From the NCBI GenBank assembly GCA_018700655.1, contig JABIUG010000287.1, positions 1 to 6,836 of the forward strand: DNA of 6,836 nucleotides, written 5' to 3'. Under the pieces are notes generated by a model, which made no database searches, had not been told where the DNA came from, and worked only from the letters and a program-made list of their open reading frames with translations. The translations under genes were made by a program, and so were the position numbers. Position 1 is the first letter of the stretch, and every line of letters begins with the position of its first letter. This document shows, piece after piece, positions 1 to 6,836 of the stretch. This DNA is from Rhodospirillaceae bacterium. Lineage in GTDB: Bacteria; Pseudomonadota; Alphaproteobacteria; SP197.

Positions 1-2609
1 ATTTCACTGCGGTGTTTGACAAGGGGGCCTGGTCGATCTCGCAGGCCGAAGCACTCCTGCCCGGTGGAACCTCGCTGGCGCTCAGTGGTGAGGTGGTCGT
101 CGAAGAAGATGAACCGGTGTTTCGCGGGCCGGTCGAAGCGACCTCCGACAATCTGCGCGCGACCCTGGAATGGCTCGAGTTCGATCTGGAGGGGGTTGCC
201 CAGGATCGCTTGCGCCGTGTCGATCTCTTTGCCGATCTTTTCTTGTCGCCCGGTGTTATCGCCATGACCGGCCTTGATCTCGGTTTCGACTCATCGCGTC
301 TGACTGGTGGGATCGCTGCAAGGATCAGCGAAATTCCCTCTGTGACGGCAGAGCTTGTGCTCGATCAGATCAATCTCGATGCCTATCTGCCCGAAACAGT
401 CGCATCTGATGATGCCGCCGAACAATCCGACGAGAGCCTTGCGGCAGTGGTGACCTACATTTCGCTGATCAATCTGGATATCGATGCACGGGCAGACGTG
501 CTGACCTACAACGGTGTGGCGGTCTCCGGCCTCGTCGCAGATGGGATCTTGCTGGACGACAAACTGGTCCTGGAGTCGTTTGGCGCGGCCGATATTGCCG
601 GTGCTGCGGTGCGGCTGTCGGGAACCGTCGATCCCGTGAGTGGTTCGGTCGCACTGCAAATGGGCATCAAGGCCGAAGATGCCGGCGGCCTGTTGCGACT
701 GGCAGGTGTAAACCTGCCGATCGATCCCGCCGAACTGGGCGCGGTAGAACTGGTTGGTGATATCACCGGCGATGCCGAACAGGCGGTCGTGCGCCAGCGA
801 CTGCAAACCGCGCTGGGCGCGGCCAGCGTCGACGGCACCTGGATCGATCCGTTCGGGACCCCATCGTTTGACGGGCGCCTGGGGCTGCGTAGCACCAGTT
901 ATCGGATTCTGGCCGCAGCCTTCGGCATCGATTTGCCCGATGCGGCTGATTCAGAAATCGCCATTGCGACCGACATTGCGACCGACATGGACCAGGCAGA
1001 GTTCAATGCGGTGATTGAAGTGCTGGGCGTGAAACTGCGCGGCAGCGGTGCGGTTGAGGGCCTCCAGTCCGAGCCGTTGTTCGATGTTCGCCTTCAGGTC
1101 GAACATGCCGAGCTCGCCGGACTGTTGCGCGATCTCGGCGTCGATGGTGGTTTTCCGGATCTTGGCCCTGTCGACCTTGGGCTCACGGCGACCGGAACGC
1201 CCGATCTTGTCGATATCGTGCTGGCACAATCGACCATCGGTCCTTCTTCACTGCGCGGCACACTGGGTGTGACGTTGAGCGGTGAGCGTCCCTACGTTCA
1301 GGCGAGGTTGGAGGCGGACGTTCTGGCGCTCGATCCATTCCTGGCCGCATCTTCAGGCGGCACGCTGGGCGATACCAGAAGCCAGGACAACCAGCGCTGG
1401 TCGAGCGAGGAGATCGACCTTGGTTTTCTGGAGCTGCTCGACGGCCGCTTCGAACTGGTAGCCGAGCGTCTTGAAGCCCAGAACCTCGTCGTCGAGGACC
1501 CGACGGTCGTTGCCAGCCTTGAAGACGGCCAACTCGATATCGAGAGGTTAGATGGCCGGCTGTTTGACGGCCAGGTAGCGCTGACCGGAACGGTGCTGTC
1601 TGGGGTGCCACATCACATGAACCTCAAGCTCGCCCTGGCCGATGCCGACATGGCCTGGTTGATGCGCCACTTCGCCGACAGCGATGCCGTTTCCGGGCGA
1701 TTGTTTCTGGATGTTGCAGTCGATGGTGTTGGCATGAGCCAACGTGATTTTGTCCAGAGCCTGGCCGGCAATGGAGCGATTTCGCTGCGTGACGGGTTCG
1801 TTGAGGGCTTTGACCTGCGAGCGATCAGCGACCGTCTGGGCAACCTCGATAACGAGGTAGCCATAGCTACCATGCTGGCCGAAGCATCAAGTGGCGGTCA
1901 GACCGCGATCACGGCGGCGGAGGGTAACTTCGTGATGACCGAAGGCGTGGCGCGCTCCCAGGATCTCTCCGTGTTGCTGGATGGCGGCCGTGGTGACTTT
2001 GTTACTGCGATCGATCTGCCGCGCTGGTGGATCGACCTGGAAGGGCAGGCACGGCTGACCGATCACCCCAATGCGCCGGCGATTCCGGTTGCCGTCAACG
2101 GGCCGATCGACAACCCGGAGCGGGTCGTCGATACGCGGTCTCTCGAGAATTTCCTGGTCCAGCGTGTTGCCGAAACCGCCTTGCGCAAGTTGGGCGAAGA
2201 TGAACTGGGTGGTGCAGCCGGCGCATTGCTGGGTGTCATCACCGGAAGCTCGGGGGATTCCGGGACAGGACAGGAAGCATCGACGCAAGGATCGGGATCA
2301 GACAGCGCGCCGCTGGAAGCGGTCCCCGCCAAACCCGAAGCGCCGGAAACTACGCAAGATGCCGCCGGGCAGGTGCTTGATCTTCTGACTGGTGGCAGTT
2401 CTGCGGAAAGCGCCGAAGAGCCTGCTTCCAGCAACAATCAGGGTTCATCAGGCAACCAGAGCTCGTCGGGCAGTTTGCTTGATCTGCTGGGCGGATCATC
2501 CGGCAACAACGACACGGAGATGTCCGCGCCGGAAAAGGAGCAGCCGGCGAGCGAAGACCTCAATACCGAAGAGCTGTTGCTCGATCTTCTGGGCGGCCTG
2601 GCAAACTGA
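1..2609 (+). CDS. AsmA-family envelope protein, C-terminal part (5' end outside window)
   Basis: The frame is open to the left edge, so the GTG at 12 is probably internal and the true start, with the expected N-terminal membrane anchor, lies upstream. About 868 residues are visible, ending in TGA at 2607-2609. The protein shows the repetitive beta-strand pattern of AsmA proteins: an N-terminal segment with an LRATLEWL element and an INLDAYLP element (about 150-390), mid-protein repeats of the type LxGxVxxxxG, and a typical C-terminal AsmA block (about 1610-2130) with GAISLRDGFVEGFDL and, near its end, RLTDHPNAPAIPVAVNGPID. By family knowledge these are inner-membrane-anchored periplasmic proteins with a lipid-carrying groove, related to AsmA, YhdP and TamB, and tied to phospholipid transport and outer-membrane integrity; the exact role here is not known. 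After about 2235 the sequence becomes rich in Ser, Gly, Glu and Gln and carries three LLDLLGG-like motifs. The family call is firm; subfamily and gene name are not assigned. Confidence 0.88.
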   Translation, partial: FTAVFDKGAWSISQAEALLPGGTSLALSGEVVVEEDEPVFRGPVEATSDNLRATLEWLEFDLEGVAQDRLRRVDLFADLFLSPGVIAMTGLDLGFDSSRLTGGIAARISEIPSVTAELVLDQINLDAYLPETVASDDAAEQSDESLAAVVTYISLINLDIDARADVLTYNGVAVSGLVADGILLDDKLVLESFGAADIAGAAVRLSGTVDPVSGSVALQMGIKAEDAGGLLRLAGVNLPIDPAELGAVELVGDITGDAEQAVVRQRLQTALGAASVDGTWIDPFGTPSFDGRLGLRSTSYRILAAAFGIDLPDAADSEIAIATDIATDMDQAEFNAVIEVLGVKLRGSGAVEGLQSEPLFDVRLQVEHAELAGLLRDLGVDGGFPDLGPVDLGLTATGTPDLVDIVLAQSTIGPSSLRGTLGVTLSGERPYVQARLEADVLALDPFLAASSGGTLGDTRSQDNQRWSSEEIDLGFLELLDGRFELVAERLEAQNLVVEDPTVVASLEDGQLDIERLDGRLFDGQVALTGTVLSGVPHHMNLKLALADADMAWLMRHFADSDAVSGRLFLDVAVDGVGMSQRDFVQSLAGNGAISLRDGFVEGFDLRAISDRLGNLDNEVAIATMLAEASSGGQTAITAAEGNFVMTEGVARSQDLSVLLDGGRGDFVTAIDLPRWWIDLEGQARLTDHPNAPAIPVAVNGPIDNPERVVDTRSLENFLVQRVAETALRKLGEDELGGAAGALLGVITGSSGDSGTGQEASTQGSGSDSAPLEAVPAKPEAPETTQDAAGQVLDLLTGGSSAESAEEPASSNNQGSSGNQSSSGSLLDLLGGSSGNNDTEMSAPEKEQPASEDLNTEELLLDLLGGLAN
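963..986 (+). repeat. 12-base tandem duplication inside the AsmA-family gene
   Basis: The unit ATTGCGACCGAC occurs twice back to back, encoding IATD-IATD, and is followed by ATG GAC (MD), which resembles the start of a third copy. The length is a multiple of three, so the frame is kept. It looks like a small in-frame slippage duplication in a beta-strand region with no obvious functional meaning. Confidence 0.8.
2373..2603 (+). repeat. Three LLDLLGG-type motifs at 34-codon spacing in the AsmA-family C-terminus
   Basis: The motifs read VLDLLTGGSS (from 2373), LLDLLGGSS (from 2475) and LLDLLGGL (from 2577). Their aspartate codons sit at 2379, 2481 and 2583, exactly 102 bases apart each time. 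The linkers between them are rich in Ser, Gly, Asn, Gln and Glu, do not resemble each other, and look disordered. The motif codons differ at synonymous positions (for example CTT, CTG and CTC for Leu), so the amino-acid pattern is kept better than the DNA. The motifs could be short amphipathic helices used for binding or membrane contact; that is inference. Confidence 0.75.
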
Positions 2610-2670
2610 TTTTTGGCCGGATTGATCTATCGCAACGACGGTTCGCCAGCGGGCTTGCATTGAGGTGTTG

Positions 2671-2700
2671 TTGCGACTAATTATCATTTCCTGTTAAAAC
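2671..2700 (+). promoter_or_regulatory. Candidate sigma70-type promoter for the iron-binding-protein gene
   Basis: TTGCGA at 2671-2676 matches the -35 consensus at 4 of 6 bases. After 18 bases, TAAAAC at 2695-2700 matches the -10 consensus at 4 of 6, preceded by an extended TG at 2692-2693. Transcription would then begin near 2707, leaving a short leader of about 30 bases before the ATG at 2737. The region is clearly more AT-rich than the surrounding genes. Found by eye, with no start-site evidence. Confidence 0.4.
2673..2691 (+). promoter_or_regulatory. Fur-box-like operator
   Basis: GCGACTAATTATCATTTCC matches the classical 19-base Fur consensus GATAATGATTATCATTATC at 13 of 19 positions, including an unbroken run of nine (ATTATCATT, 2680-2688). 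It lies between the proposed -35 and -10 elements, so a bound repressor would block RNA polymerase. It also precedes a ferric-iron-binding-protein gene, which is where an iron-responsive site is expected. In alphaproteobacteria the iron regulator may instead be Irr or RirA, and Fur homologues often act as the manganese sensor Mur, so which protein binds is uncertain. Confidence 0.5.
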
Positions 2701-2716
2701 TGCAACTCAGTCGCAA
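2698..2716 (-). promoter_or_regulatory. Second, degenerate inverted copy of the operator-like site
   Basis: Read on the minus strand, 2716 to 2698 is identical at 14 of 19 positions to the plus-strand sequence at 2671-2689, including the perfect 8-base block TTGCGACT / AGTCGCAA (2671-2678 and 2709-2716). The site lacks the ATTATCATT core, so it would be a weaker Fur site if it is one. It falls at and just after the expected transcription start. It could instead be a chance inverted repeat. Confidence 0.3.
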
Positions 2717-2728
2717 TTGCAAACACTC

Positions 2729-2732
2729 GAGG
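2729..2732 (+). promoter_or_regulatory. Ribosome binding site of the iron-binding-protein gene
   Basis: GAGG lies four bases before the ATG at 2737. It supports this start, which also gives a well-formed signal peptide directly at the N-terminus. Confidence 0.6.
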
Positions 2733-2736
2733 CATC

Positions 2737-3762
2737 ATGACCCCACGACAGATTCTCGGCGGCCTGGCCATTGCAGCCATTGCTGCGCTTTCGCTTCCCG
2801 TCCAGGCAGATGGCGAGCTCAACCTCTACACGGCACGCCACTATGATAGCGACACCGTGCTCTTTGAGGCGTTCACGCAAGCCACAGGCGTCACGATCAA
2901 CGTCATCGAAGACAAGGCTGGCGCCCTGATCGAGCGGATCAAGGCCGAGGGTCAGAACAGTCCGGCTGACATCTTCATGACGGCCGATGCCGGCAACCTG
3001 ATGACGGCGGCCTCACAAGGGCTCTTTCAGCCGACCGTTTCAGCCGACCTGGAAGCGCGTATTCCGGCCAATCTGCGCCATACCGACGGCCTGTGGTTCG
3101 CTTTCACCAAGCGTGCCCGCGTCATCCTGGTGCGCAACGGCGTCGATGTGACAGGACTGGAACGCTACGAAGACCTCGCCGACCCGCGCTTTGCCGACAT
3201 GATCTGCATTCGCAGTTCCGGGAATATCTACAACCAGTCGCTCGTCGGATCGCTGATTGCCGCCAACGGCGAAGAAGCGACGGCAGCCTGGGTGAGCGGC
3301 TTGGTCGAGAACATGGCGCGCGAGCCGGAATCAAACGACACCGGTCAGATCAAGGCGGTTGCTGCCGGTGAATGCGAGATCGGTGTCGCCAACACCTATT
3401 ATCTCGCCCGCCTGGCGCGATCGGACGACCCTGCTGATGTTGCGATCGCCGAATCGATCACGGTGATCATGCCTAATCAGGCCGATCGTGGCGTGCACAT
3501 CAATGTCAGTGGGGCCGGTGTGTTGAACCATGCTCCCAACGTCGACAACGCCGTCGCGTTCCTCGAGTTTCTTGCCGGCGACGCGGCCCAGGCGGCTTTT
3601 GCCGATGGTAACAACGAATGGCCGGCGGTTGATGGCATTGCTCATGCCAGCGTACTCGACGATCTCTATGGCAGCTTCGTTGCTGATGATCTCGATGCTT
3701 TGGTGTTCGGTGCCAATCGGATCAAGGCGCTGGAGATCATGGAAAGCAACGGCTGGAAGTAA
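2737..3762 (+). CDS. fbpA: Periplasmic Fe(III)-binding protein of an iron ABC transporter (FbpA/FutA/IdiA type)
   Basis: This 341-residue protein captures ferric iron in the periplasm and delivers it to an inner-membrane permease. Residues 1-24 form a signal peptide ending PVQA before DGEL, with no lipobox cysteine, so it is a soluble periplasmic protein. The mature N-terminus, LNLYTARHYDSD, is typical of the family. Likely iron ligands are H35/Y36, Y165 (in NIYNQS) and the diagnostic Tyr pair Y221-Y222 in ANTYYLARL; by position this resembles the tyrosine-rich set of Campylobacter FbpA and cyanobacterial FutA. The later segments MPNQADRGVHINVSGAGV (245-262) and VAFLEFLAGDAAQAAFA (273-289) are also family hallmarks, and the length is usual. 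It has its own upstream promoter region with a Fur-like site and faces the permease gene tail to tail. Function is confident; the symbol follows the family and not a proven orthologue. Confidence 0.93.
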   Translation: MTPRQILGGLAIAAIAALSLPVQADGELNLYTARHYDSDTVLFEAFTQATGVTINVIEDKAGALIERIKAEGQNSPADIFMTADAGNLMTAASQGLFQPTVSADLEARIPANLRHTDGLWFAFTKRARVILVRNGVDVTGLERYEDLADPRFADMICIRSSGNIYNQSLVGSLIAANGEEATAAWVSGLVENMAREPESNDTGQIKAVAAGECEIGVANTYYLARLARSDDPADVAIAESITVIMPNQADRGVHINVSGAGVLNHAPNVDNAVAFLEFLAGDAAQAAFADGNNEWPAVDGIAHASVLDDLYGSFVADDLDALVFGANRIKALEIMESNGWK

Positions 3763-3780
3763 CGCCGCGCCATCTGGCAC

Positions 3781-5463
3781 TCAGGATCGCGCGGTTCCCG
3801 GGCGGGACCGCGCAATCGCCCGCGACAGAAGAATGACCGGCACGACGCCGACCAGGACAATGGCCAATGCGGCGGTCGATGCCTCGGCGAGGCGCTCGTC
3901 GGCCGCGAGGCGGTAGACCCTGGTGGCGAGCGTTTCGAAGTTGAAGGGCCGGACCAGCAGGGTTGCCGGCAACTCTTTCATGACGTCGACGAACACCAGC
4001 AACGCACCTGAGAGCAGGCTGCCGCGCAGCAGGGGTGCGTGGATGCGGGCCAGGGTTGAACCCAGGCCGTGGCCCAGCGTGCGCGACGCACCATCCATCG
4101 AAGGTGTGACCTTGGTCAGCCCGGCATCGACCGCATTGTAGGCAACGGCGAGAAAACGCACGACATAGGCAAAGAGCAGGGCGGCAATCGATCCGGTGAG
4201 CAGAAGACCGGTCGAGATGCCGAAGGTCTCGCGCATGATCTGGTCGAGGCCGTTGTCGAACCAGGCCAGGGGAATGAGGATGCCGACCGCAATGACCGAT
4301 CCGGGAATGGCGTAACCCATCGAAGCAAAACGTGCGGCGTAGCGCGGTACCGGTCCGCTGGCCATGCGCGCGCCATAGCCCAGAATGACTGCGGCGGCAC
4401 AGGCGAGCATTGCGGCCAGACCGGCCACCATGATGGAGTTGGTGGCGTAGCCGATGAACGCCGTGCCGAACATCTGATCGCCACGATCCAGGGTCAGCGC
4501 CAGCAGGATTGCACCGGGCAGCAGAAACCCGATGAGGACCGGCAGACCGCAGGCCAGGACGGCGATGGTCGCCTTGAGACCTTTGAGATTGTACCTCGGC
4601 AGCGGCAGGTAACGCCCGGTGCTGCTGGCATAACGTGCCTTGCCGCGGGAGCTGCGTTCGAGCGTCAGCACGACGATGACAAACAGCATCAGGATGCTGG
4701 CGAGCTGTGCGGCAACTTCGGGTGAGCCGCGCAGGAACCAGGTCCGGTAGATACCGGTTGTGAAGGTCTGGACCCCGAAAAATTCGACGGTTCCGAAATC
4801 GGCCAGGGTTTCCATCAGGGCAAGCGCCAGGCCGGCTGCTATTCCTGGCCGGGCCATCGGCAGGGCGATCCGGAAAAAGCTGGACCATGGCCCGTGTCCC
4901 AGGGTGCGCGCGACTTCCAGTGCGCCGACCGACTGCGAGAGAAATGCAGCCCGGCCCAAAAGATAGACATAGGGGTAAAGCACGAGCGAAAGCATCGCGA
5001 TGGCGCCTGGTGTCGAGCGGATCGCGGGGAACCAGTAATCGTGACGGGTCCAGTCGAAGAATTCACGCAGCGCGGTCTGGATCGGGCCGGCGAATTCCAG
5101 CAGGTCAGTATAGACATAAGCCAGGACATAGGCTGGCATGGCGAAGGGAAGCAGCAGGGCCCATTCCATGATGCGGCGTCCCGGAAACTCGCACATGGTG
5201 ACCAGCCATGCCGCGCCGGTTCCCATGGCGCCTGCAAGAATGCCGACACCCAACAGCAGGGCGATGGTGTTGATCAGATAGGTCGAGAGGACCTGGCTGG
5301 CGAGCTGGTCCCACAAACCGTCGCTGTCGACAAAGAGATTGCTGGCGACGGCCAGGATCGGCAACGCGACCAGTGCGGCGACCGTCAGGGTTCCTGCGGT
5401 CAACAGCGCCGCGCCGCCGCGTGGCATGCGGCGATCGGTCGTGGTTTCTTCCTGGACGGTCAC
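3781..5463 (-). CDS. fbpB: Ferric-iron ABC transporter permease, fused two-domain (FbpB/SfuB type)
   Basis: This 560-residue inner-membrane protein forms the channel that takes Fe(III) from the binding protein. It is a fusion of two permease domains, as usual for this family, with about 12 hydrophobic segments (for example 22-42, 60-84, 98-118, 152-172, 205-225, 250-268, 297-325, 340-365, 383-403, 418-440, 528-549). Each half carries the cytoplasmic EAA loop that docks the ATPase: ALEVARTLGHGPWSSFFRIA at 181-200, and SMDGASRTLGHGLGSTLARI at 455-474 followed by HAPLLRG. The start is a GTG at 5461-5463, ten bases after the fumC stop. The only ribosome-site-like sequence, AGGCTGA, overlaps that stop and is rather distant, which suggests coupling to fumC translation; M13 is a possible but less supported start. 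The partner binding-protein gene is convergent. No ATPase gene is visible. Iron as substrate is inferred from family resemblance and the neighbouring gene. Confidence 0.9.
   Translation of the reverse strand: MTVQEETTTDRRMPRGGAALLTAGTLTVAALVALPILAVASNLFVDSDGLWDQLASQVLSTYLINTIALLLGVGILAGAMGTGAAWLVTMCEFPGRRIMEWALLLPFAMPAYVLAYVYTDLLEFAGPIQTALREFFDWTRHDYWFPAIRSTPGAIAMLSLVLYPYVYLLGRAAFLSQSVGALEVARTLGHGPWSSFFRIALPMARPGIAAGLALALMETLADFGTVEFFGVQTFTTGIYRTWFLRGSPEVAAQLASILMLFVIVVLTLERSSRGKARYASSTGRYLPLPRYNLKGLKATIAVLACGLPVLIGFLLPGAILLALTLDRGDQMFGTAFIGYATNSIMVAGLAAMLACAAAVILGYGARMASGPVPRYAARFASMGYAIPGSVIAVGILIPLAWFDNGLDQIMRETFGISTGLLLTGSIAALLFAYVVRFLAVAYNAVDAGLTKVTPSMDGASRTLGHGLGSTLARIHAPLLRGSLLSGALLVFVDVMKELPATLLVRPFNFETLATRVYRLAADERLAEASTAALAIVLVGVVPVILLSRAIARSRPGTARS
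3785..3817. terminator. GC-rich hairpin between the convergent iron genes (possible two-way terminator)
   Basis: GCGCGGT (3789-3795) pairs with ACCGCGC (3807-3813), and CCC (3797-3799) pairs with GGG (3804-3806) inside it, leaving one bulged T and a four-base loop; GAT and ATC outside add weaker pairs. The hairpin sits in the last codons of the permease gene, just past the stop of the binding-protein gene. Neither strand has a run of T after it, so it is not a standard intrinsic terminator. It could stall polymerase or protect transcript ends. Confidence 0.3.
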
Positions 5464-5473
5464 GGGTCTGGGG

Positions 5474-6836
5474 TCAGCCTGCCGGGCGGACCATGTTTTC
5501 AGGGCGGACCCAGGCGTCGAACTCTTCCGACGTCATCAGCTCCAGCGCGAGGGCTGCCTCTTTCAACGTGGTGCCTTCGGCATGGGCCTTCTTGGCAACC
5601 TTGGCGGCGTTGTCGTAGCCGATATGACTGTTGAGCGCGGTCACCAGCATCAGCGAGCGCTGCATCAGCTGGTCGATCTGTTCGCGGTTGGCCTCGATCC
5701 CGGTCACGCAGTTGTCGGTGAAACTGACCGCGGAATCGGCCAGCAGGCGGATCGAACGCAGCACGTTGTAGACCATCACCGGCTTGAAGACGTTGAGCTC
5801 GAAATGGCCCTGGGCACCCGCCACCGTGACAGCCGTGTTGTTGCCCATGACCTCGGCGCAGACCATGGTCAGGGCCTCGCACTGGGTCGGGTTGACCTTG
5901 CCCGGCATGATCGAACTGCCTGGTTCGTTGGCGGGAAGCGAAATCTCGCCAATCCCGCTTCGCGGGCCCGAACCCAGCAGGCGGACATCGTTGGCGATCT
6001 TGTTGAGGCTGACCGCGATGACGTTCAGCACGCCGGAAATCTCGACCATGGCGTCGTGTGCGGCCAGGGCCTCGAACTTGTTGTCGGCGGTGATGAAATC
6101 GAGCCCGGTGAGATCAGCGACCTCGGTGGCAAACTGGCTGTCGAACCCTACGGGCGAGTTGAGGCCGGTCCCGACCGCGGTTCCGCCCATCGCAAGGCGC
6201 AGGACATGCGGCAGCGCGCCACGCACACGTGCAATCCCGAGCTCGACCTGTTTGGCGTAACCGGAAAACTCCTGGCCCAGAGTGAGCGGGGTGGCGTCCT
6301 GCAGGTGTGTGCGACCGATCTTGATGATGTCGTCGAACGCCTCGGCCTTGGCTGCCAGCGCGCCGTGCAGATGCTCCAGCGCCGGGAGCAGTGAGCGGGT
6401 TGCTTCCATCGCGACGGAGATGTGCATGGCCGTGGGGAAGCTGTCGTTGGACGACTGGCTCATGTTGACGTGATCATTGGGGTGAACCGGGGTTTTGGAG
6501 CCCATGGTGCCGCCCATGATCTCGATCGCCCGGTTCGAGATCACCTCGTTGACGTTCATGTTGGTCTGGGTACCAGACCCGGTCTGCCAGACGACCAGTG
6601 GAAAGTGATCGGCCAGTGCGCCTTCGATAACTTCGCCGGCGGCCTGCTGTATCGCGGTCGAGAGCGCGGGATCAAGCCTGCCGGCGCCTTCGTTGACCCG
6701 TGCGGCGGCTTTCTTGACATAACCATAGGCCCGGATCAGCGGATCGGGCATACGCTCGCCGCCGATCTTGAAGTTCATCAGGGAACGTTCGGTCTGTGCG
6801 CCCCAGTAGCGGTCGGCGGCAACCTCCATCTCCCCA
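5474..6836 (-). CDS. fumC: Fumarate hydratase class II (5' end just outside window)
   Basis: It catalyses the reversible hydration of fumarate to L-malate in the TCA cycle, as a cytoplasmic homotetramer without an iron-sulfur cluster. The frame is open to the right edge, with Glu and Gly codons before the Met codon at 6827-6829; the sequence reads GEMEVAADRYWGAQTERS, where other fumarases have GxxEVPADxxWGAQT, so that Met is internal. Numbering from it, T87 (in TGSGTQTN), S126-S127-N128, catalytic H175 (in GRTHLQDATP) and the signature loop GSSIMPGKVN with S305, K311 and N313 are all present. Each sits 13 positions below its E. coli FumC counterpart, so about 10 residues are missing. The MPGKVN loop and the TGSGTQTNMNVNE motif fit fumarase better than aspartase or argininosuccinate lyase. 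The iron permease gene begins 10 bases after its stop, so the two probably form an operon; the promoter is outside the window. Confidence 0.95.
   Translation of the reverse strand, partial: GEMEVAADRYWGAQTERSLMNFKIGGERMPDPLIRAYGYVKKAAARVNEGAGRLDPALSTAIQQAAGEVIEGALADHFPLVVWQTGSGTQTNMNVNEVISNRAIEIMGGTMGSKTPVHPNDHVNMSQSSNDSFPTAMHISVAMEATRSLLPALEHLHGALAAKAEAFDDIIKIGRTHLQDATPLTLGQEFSGYAKQVELGIARVRGALPHVLRLAMGGTAVGTGLNSPVGFDSQFATEVADLTGLDFITADNKFEALAAHDAMVEISGVLNVIAVSLNKIANDVRLLGSGPRSGIGEISLPANEPGSSIMPGKVNPTQCEALTMVCAEVMGNNTAVTVAGAQGHFELNVFKPVMVYNVLRSIRLLADSAVSFTDNCVTGIEANREQIDQLMQRSLMLVTALNSHIGYDNAAKVAKKAHAEGTTLKEAALALELMTSEEFDAWVRPENMVRPAG

Noticed and set aside
291..806. A 171-codon minus-strand open frame within the AsmA-family gene.
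   Set aside because: It lies wholly antisense to a gene with clear family motifs and has no convincing ribosome site or domain.
2373..2603. The LLDLL motifs resemble the eukaryotic clathrin-box motif.
   Set aside because: Short leucine/aspartate motifs arise easily by chance and nothing here suggests an effector secreted into a eukaryotic host; the protein is an AsmA-type envelope protein.
2598..2622. A possible terminator after the AsmA-family gene: CGGCC near 2595 and GGCCG at 2615-2619 around a run of five T.
   Set aside because: The stem is only five pairs, and the T-run falls in the loop and not after the stem, so it does not form an intrinsic terminator.
3737..4888. A 383-codon minus-strand open frame overlapping the permease gene in another frame.
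   Set aside because: Its protein is Arg/Pro/His-rich without membrane segments or motifs, whereas the overlapping frame encodes a complete permease with both EAA loops.
4069..5634. Plus-strand open frames of 218 and 246 codons antisense to the permease gene.
   Set aside because: Low-complexity Gln/Gly/Arg/Asp-rich products with no recognisable domain, in a high-GC region where antisense frames stay open by chance.
5339..6394. A 351-codon open frame on the plus strand opposite fumC and the start of the permease gene.
   Set aside because: It is fully antisense to two strongly recognised genes, is rich in His, Asp, Arg and Gln as expected from the complement of GC-rich coding DNA, and shows no domain. 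Treated as a shadow frame.

Overview
The window looks like ordinary chromosome from a GC-rich proteobacterium, most likely an alphaproteobacterium. That placement rests on the style of the AsmA-family protein, the high G+C at third codon positions and the gene types; it is inference, since no marker gene is present. Four protein genes fill almost the whole window. I see no rRNA, tRNA, CRISPR array, insertion sequence or phage gene.

Left to right: (1) the 3' part of a large AsmA-family gene (+ strand, entering from the left edge, ending at 2609). It encodes an envelope protein of the class that bridges the periplasm and is linked to phospholipid transport and outer-membrane homeostasis. Its C-terminal tail carries three LLDLLGG-type motifs spaced exactly 34 codons apart. 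(2) A 127-base intergenic region (2610-2736) with a candidate promoter overlapped by a Fur-box-like site, plus a second, degenerate, inverted copy of that site. (3) A complete gene for a periplasmic ferric-iron-binding protein of the FbpA/FutA type (+, 2737-3762). (4) Convergent to it with an 18-base gap, a complete gene for the fused two-domain ferric-iron ABC transporter permease of the FbpB type (-, 3781-5463). (5) Ten bases upstream of the permease on the same strand, a nearly complete class II fumarase gene, fumC (-, 5474 to the right edge, missing roughly its first 10 codons).

The binding protein and permease very probably work together: the first captures Fe(III) in the periplasm and the second passes it across the inner membrane. 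They lie on opposite strands, so they are not one transcript, and the ATPase subunit (FbpC-type) is not in the window. The permease is probably co-transcribed with fumC. Class II fumarase needs no iron-sulfur cluster, so the pairing makes sense as a response to low iron, although fumC's promoter lies outside the window.

No clearly novel system is present. The points most worth a second look are the evenly spaced C-terminal motif in the AsmA protein, the fumC-permease linkage, and the paired operator-like sites before the binding-protein gene.
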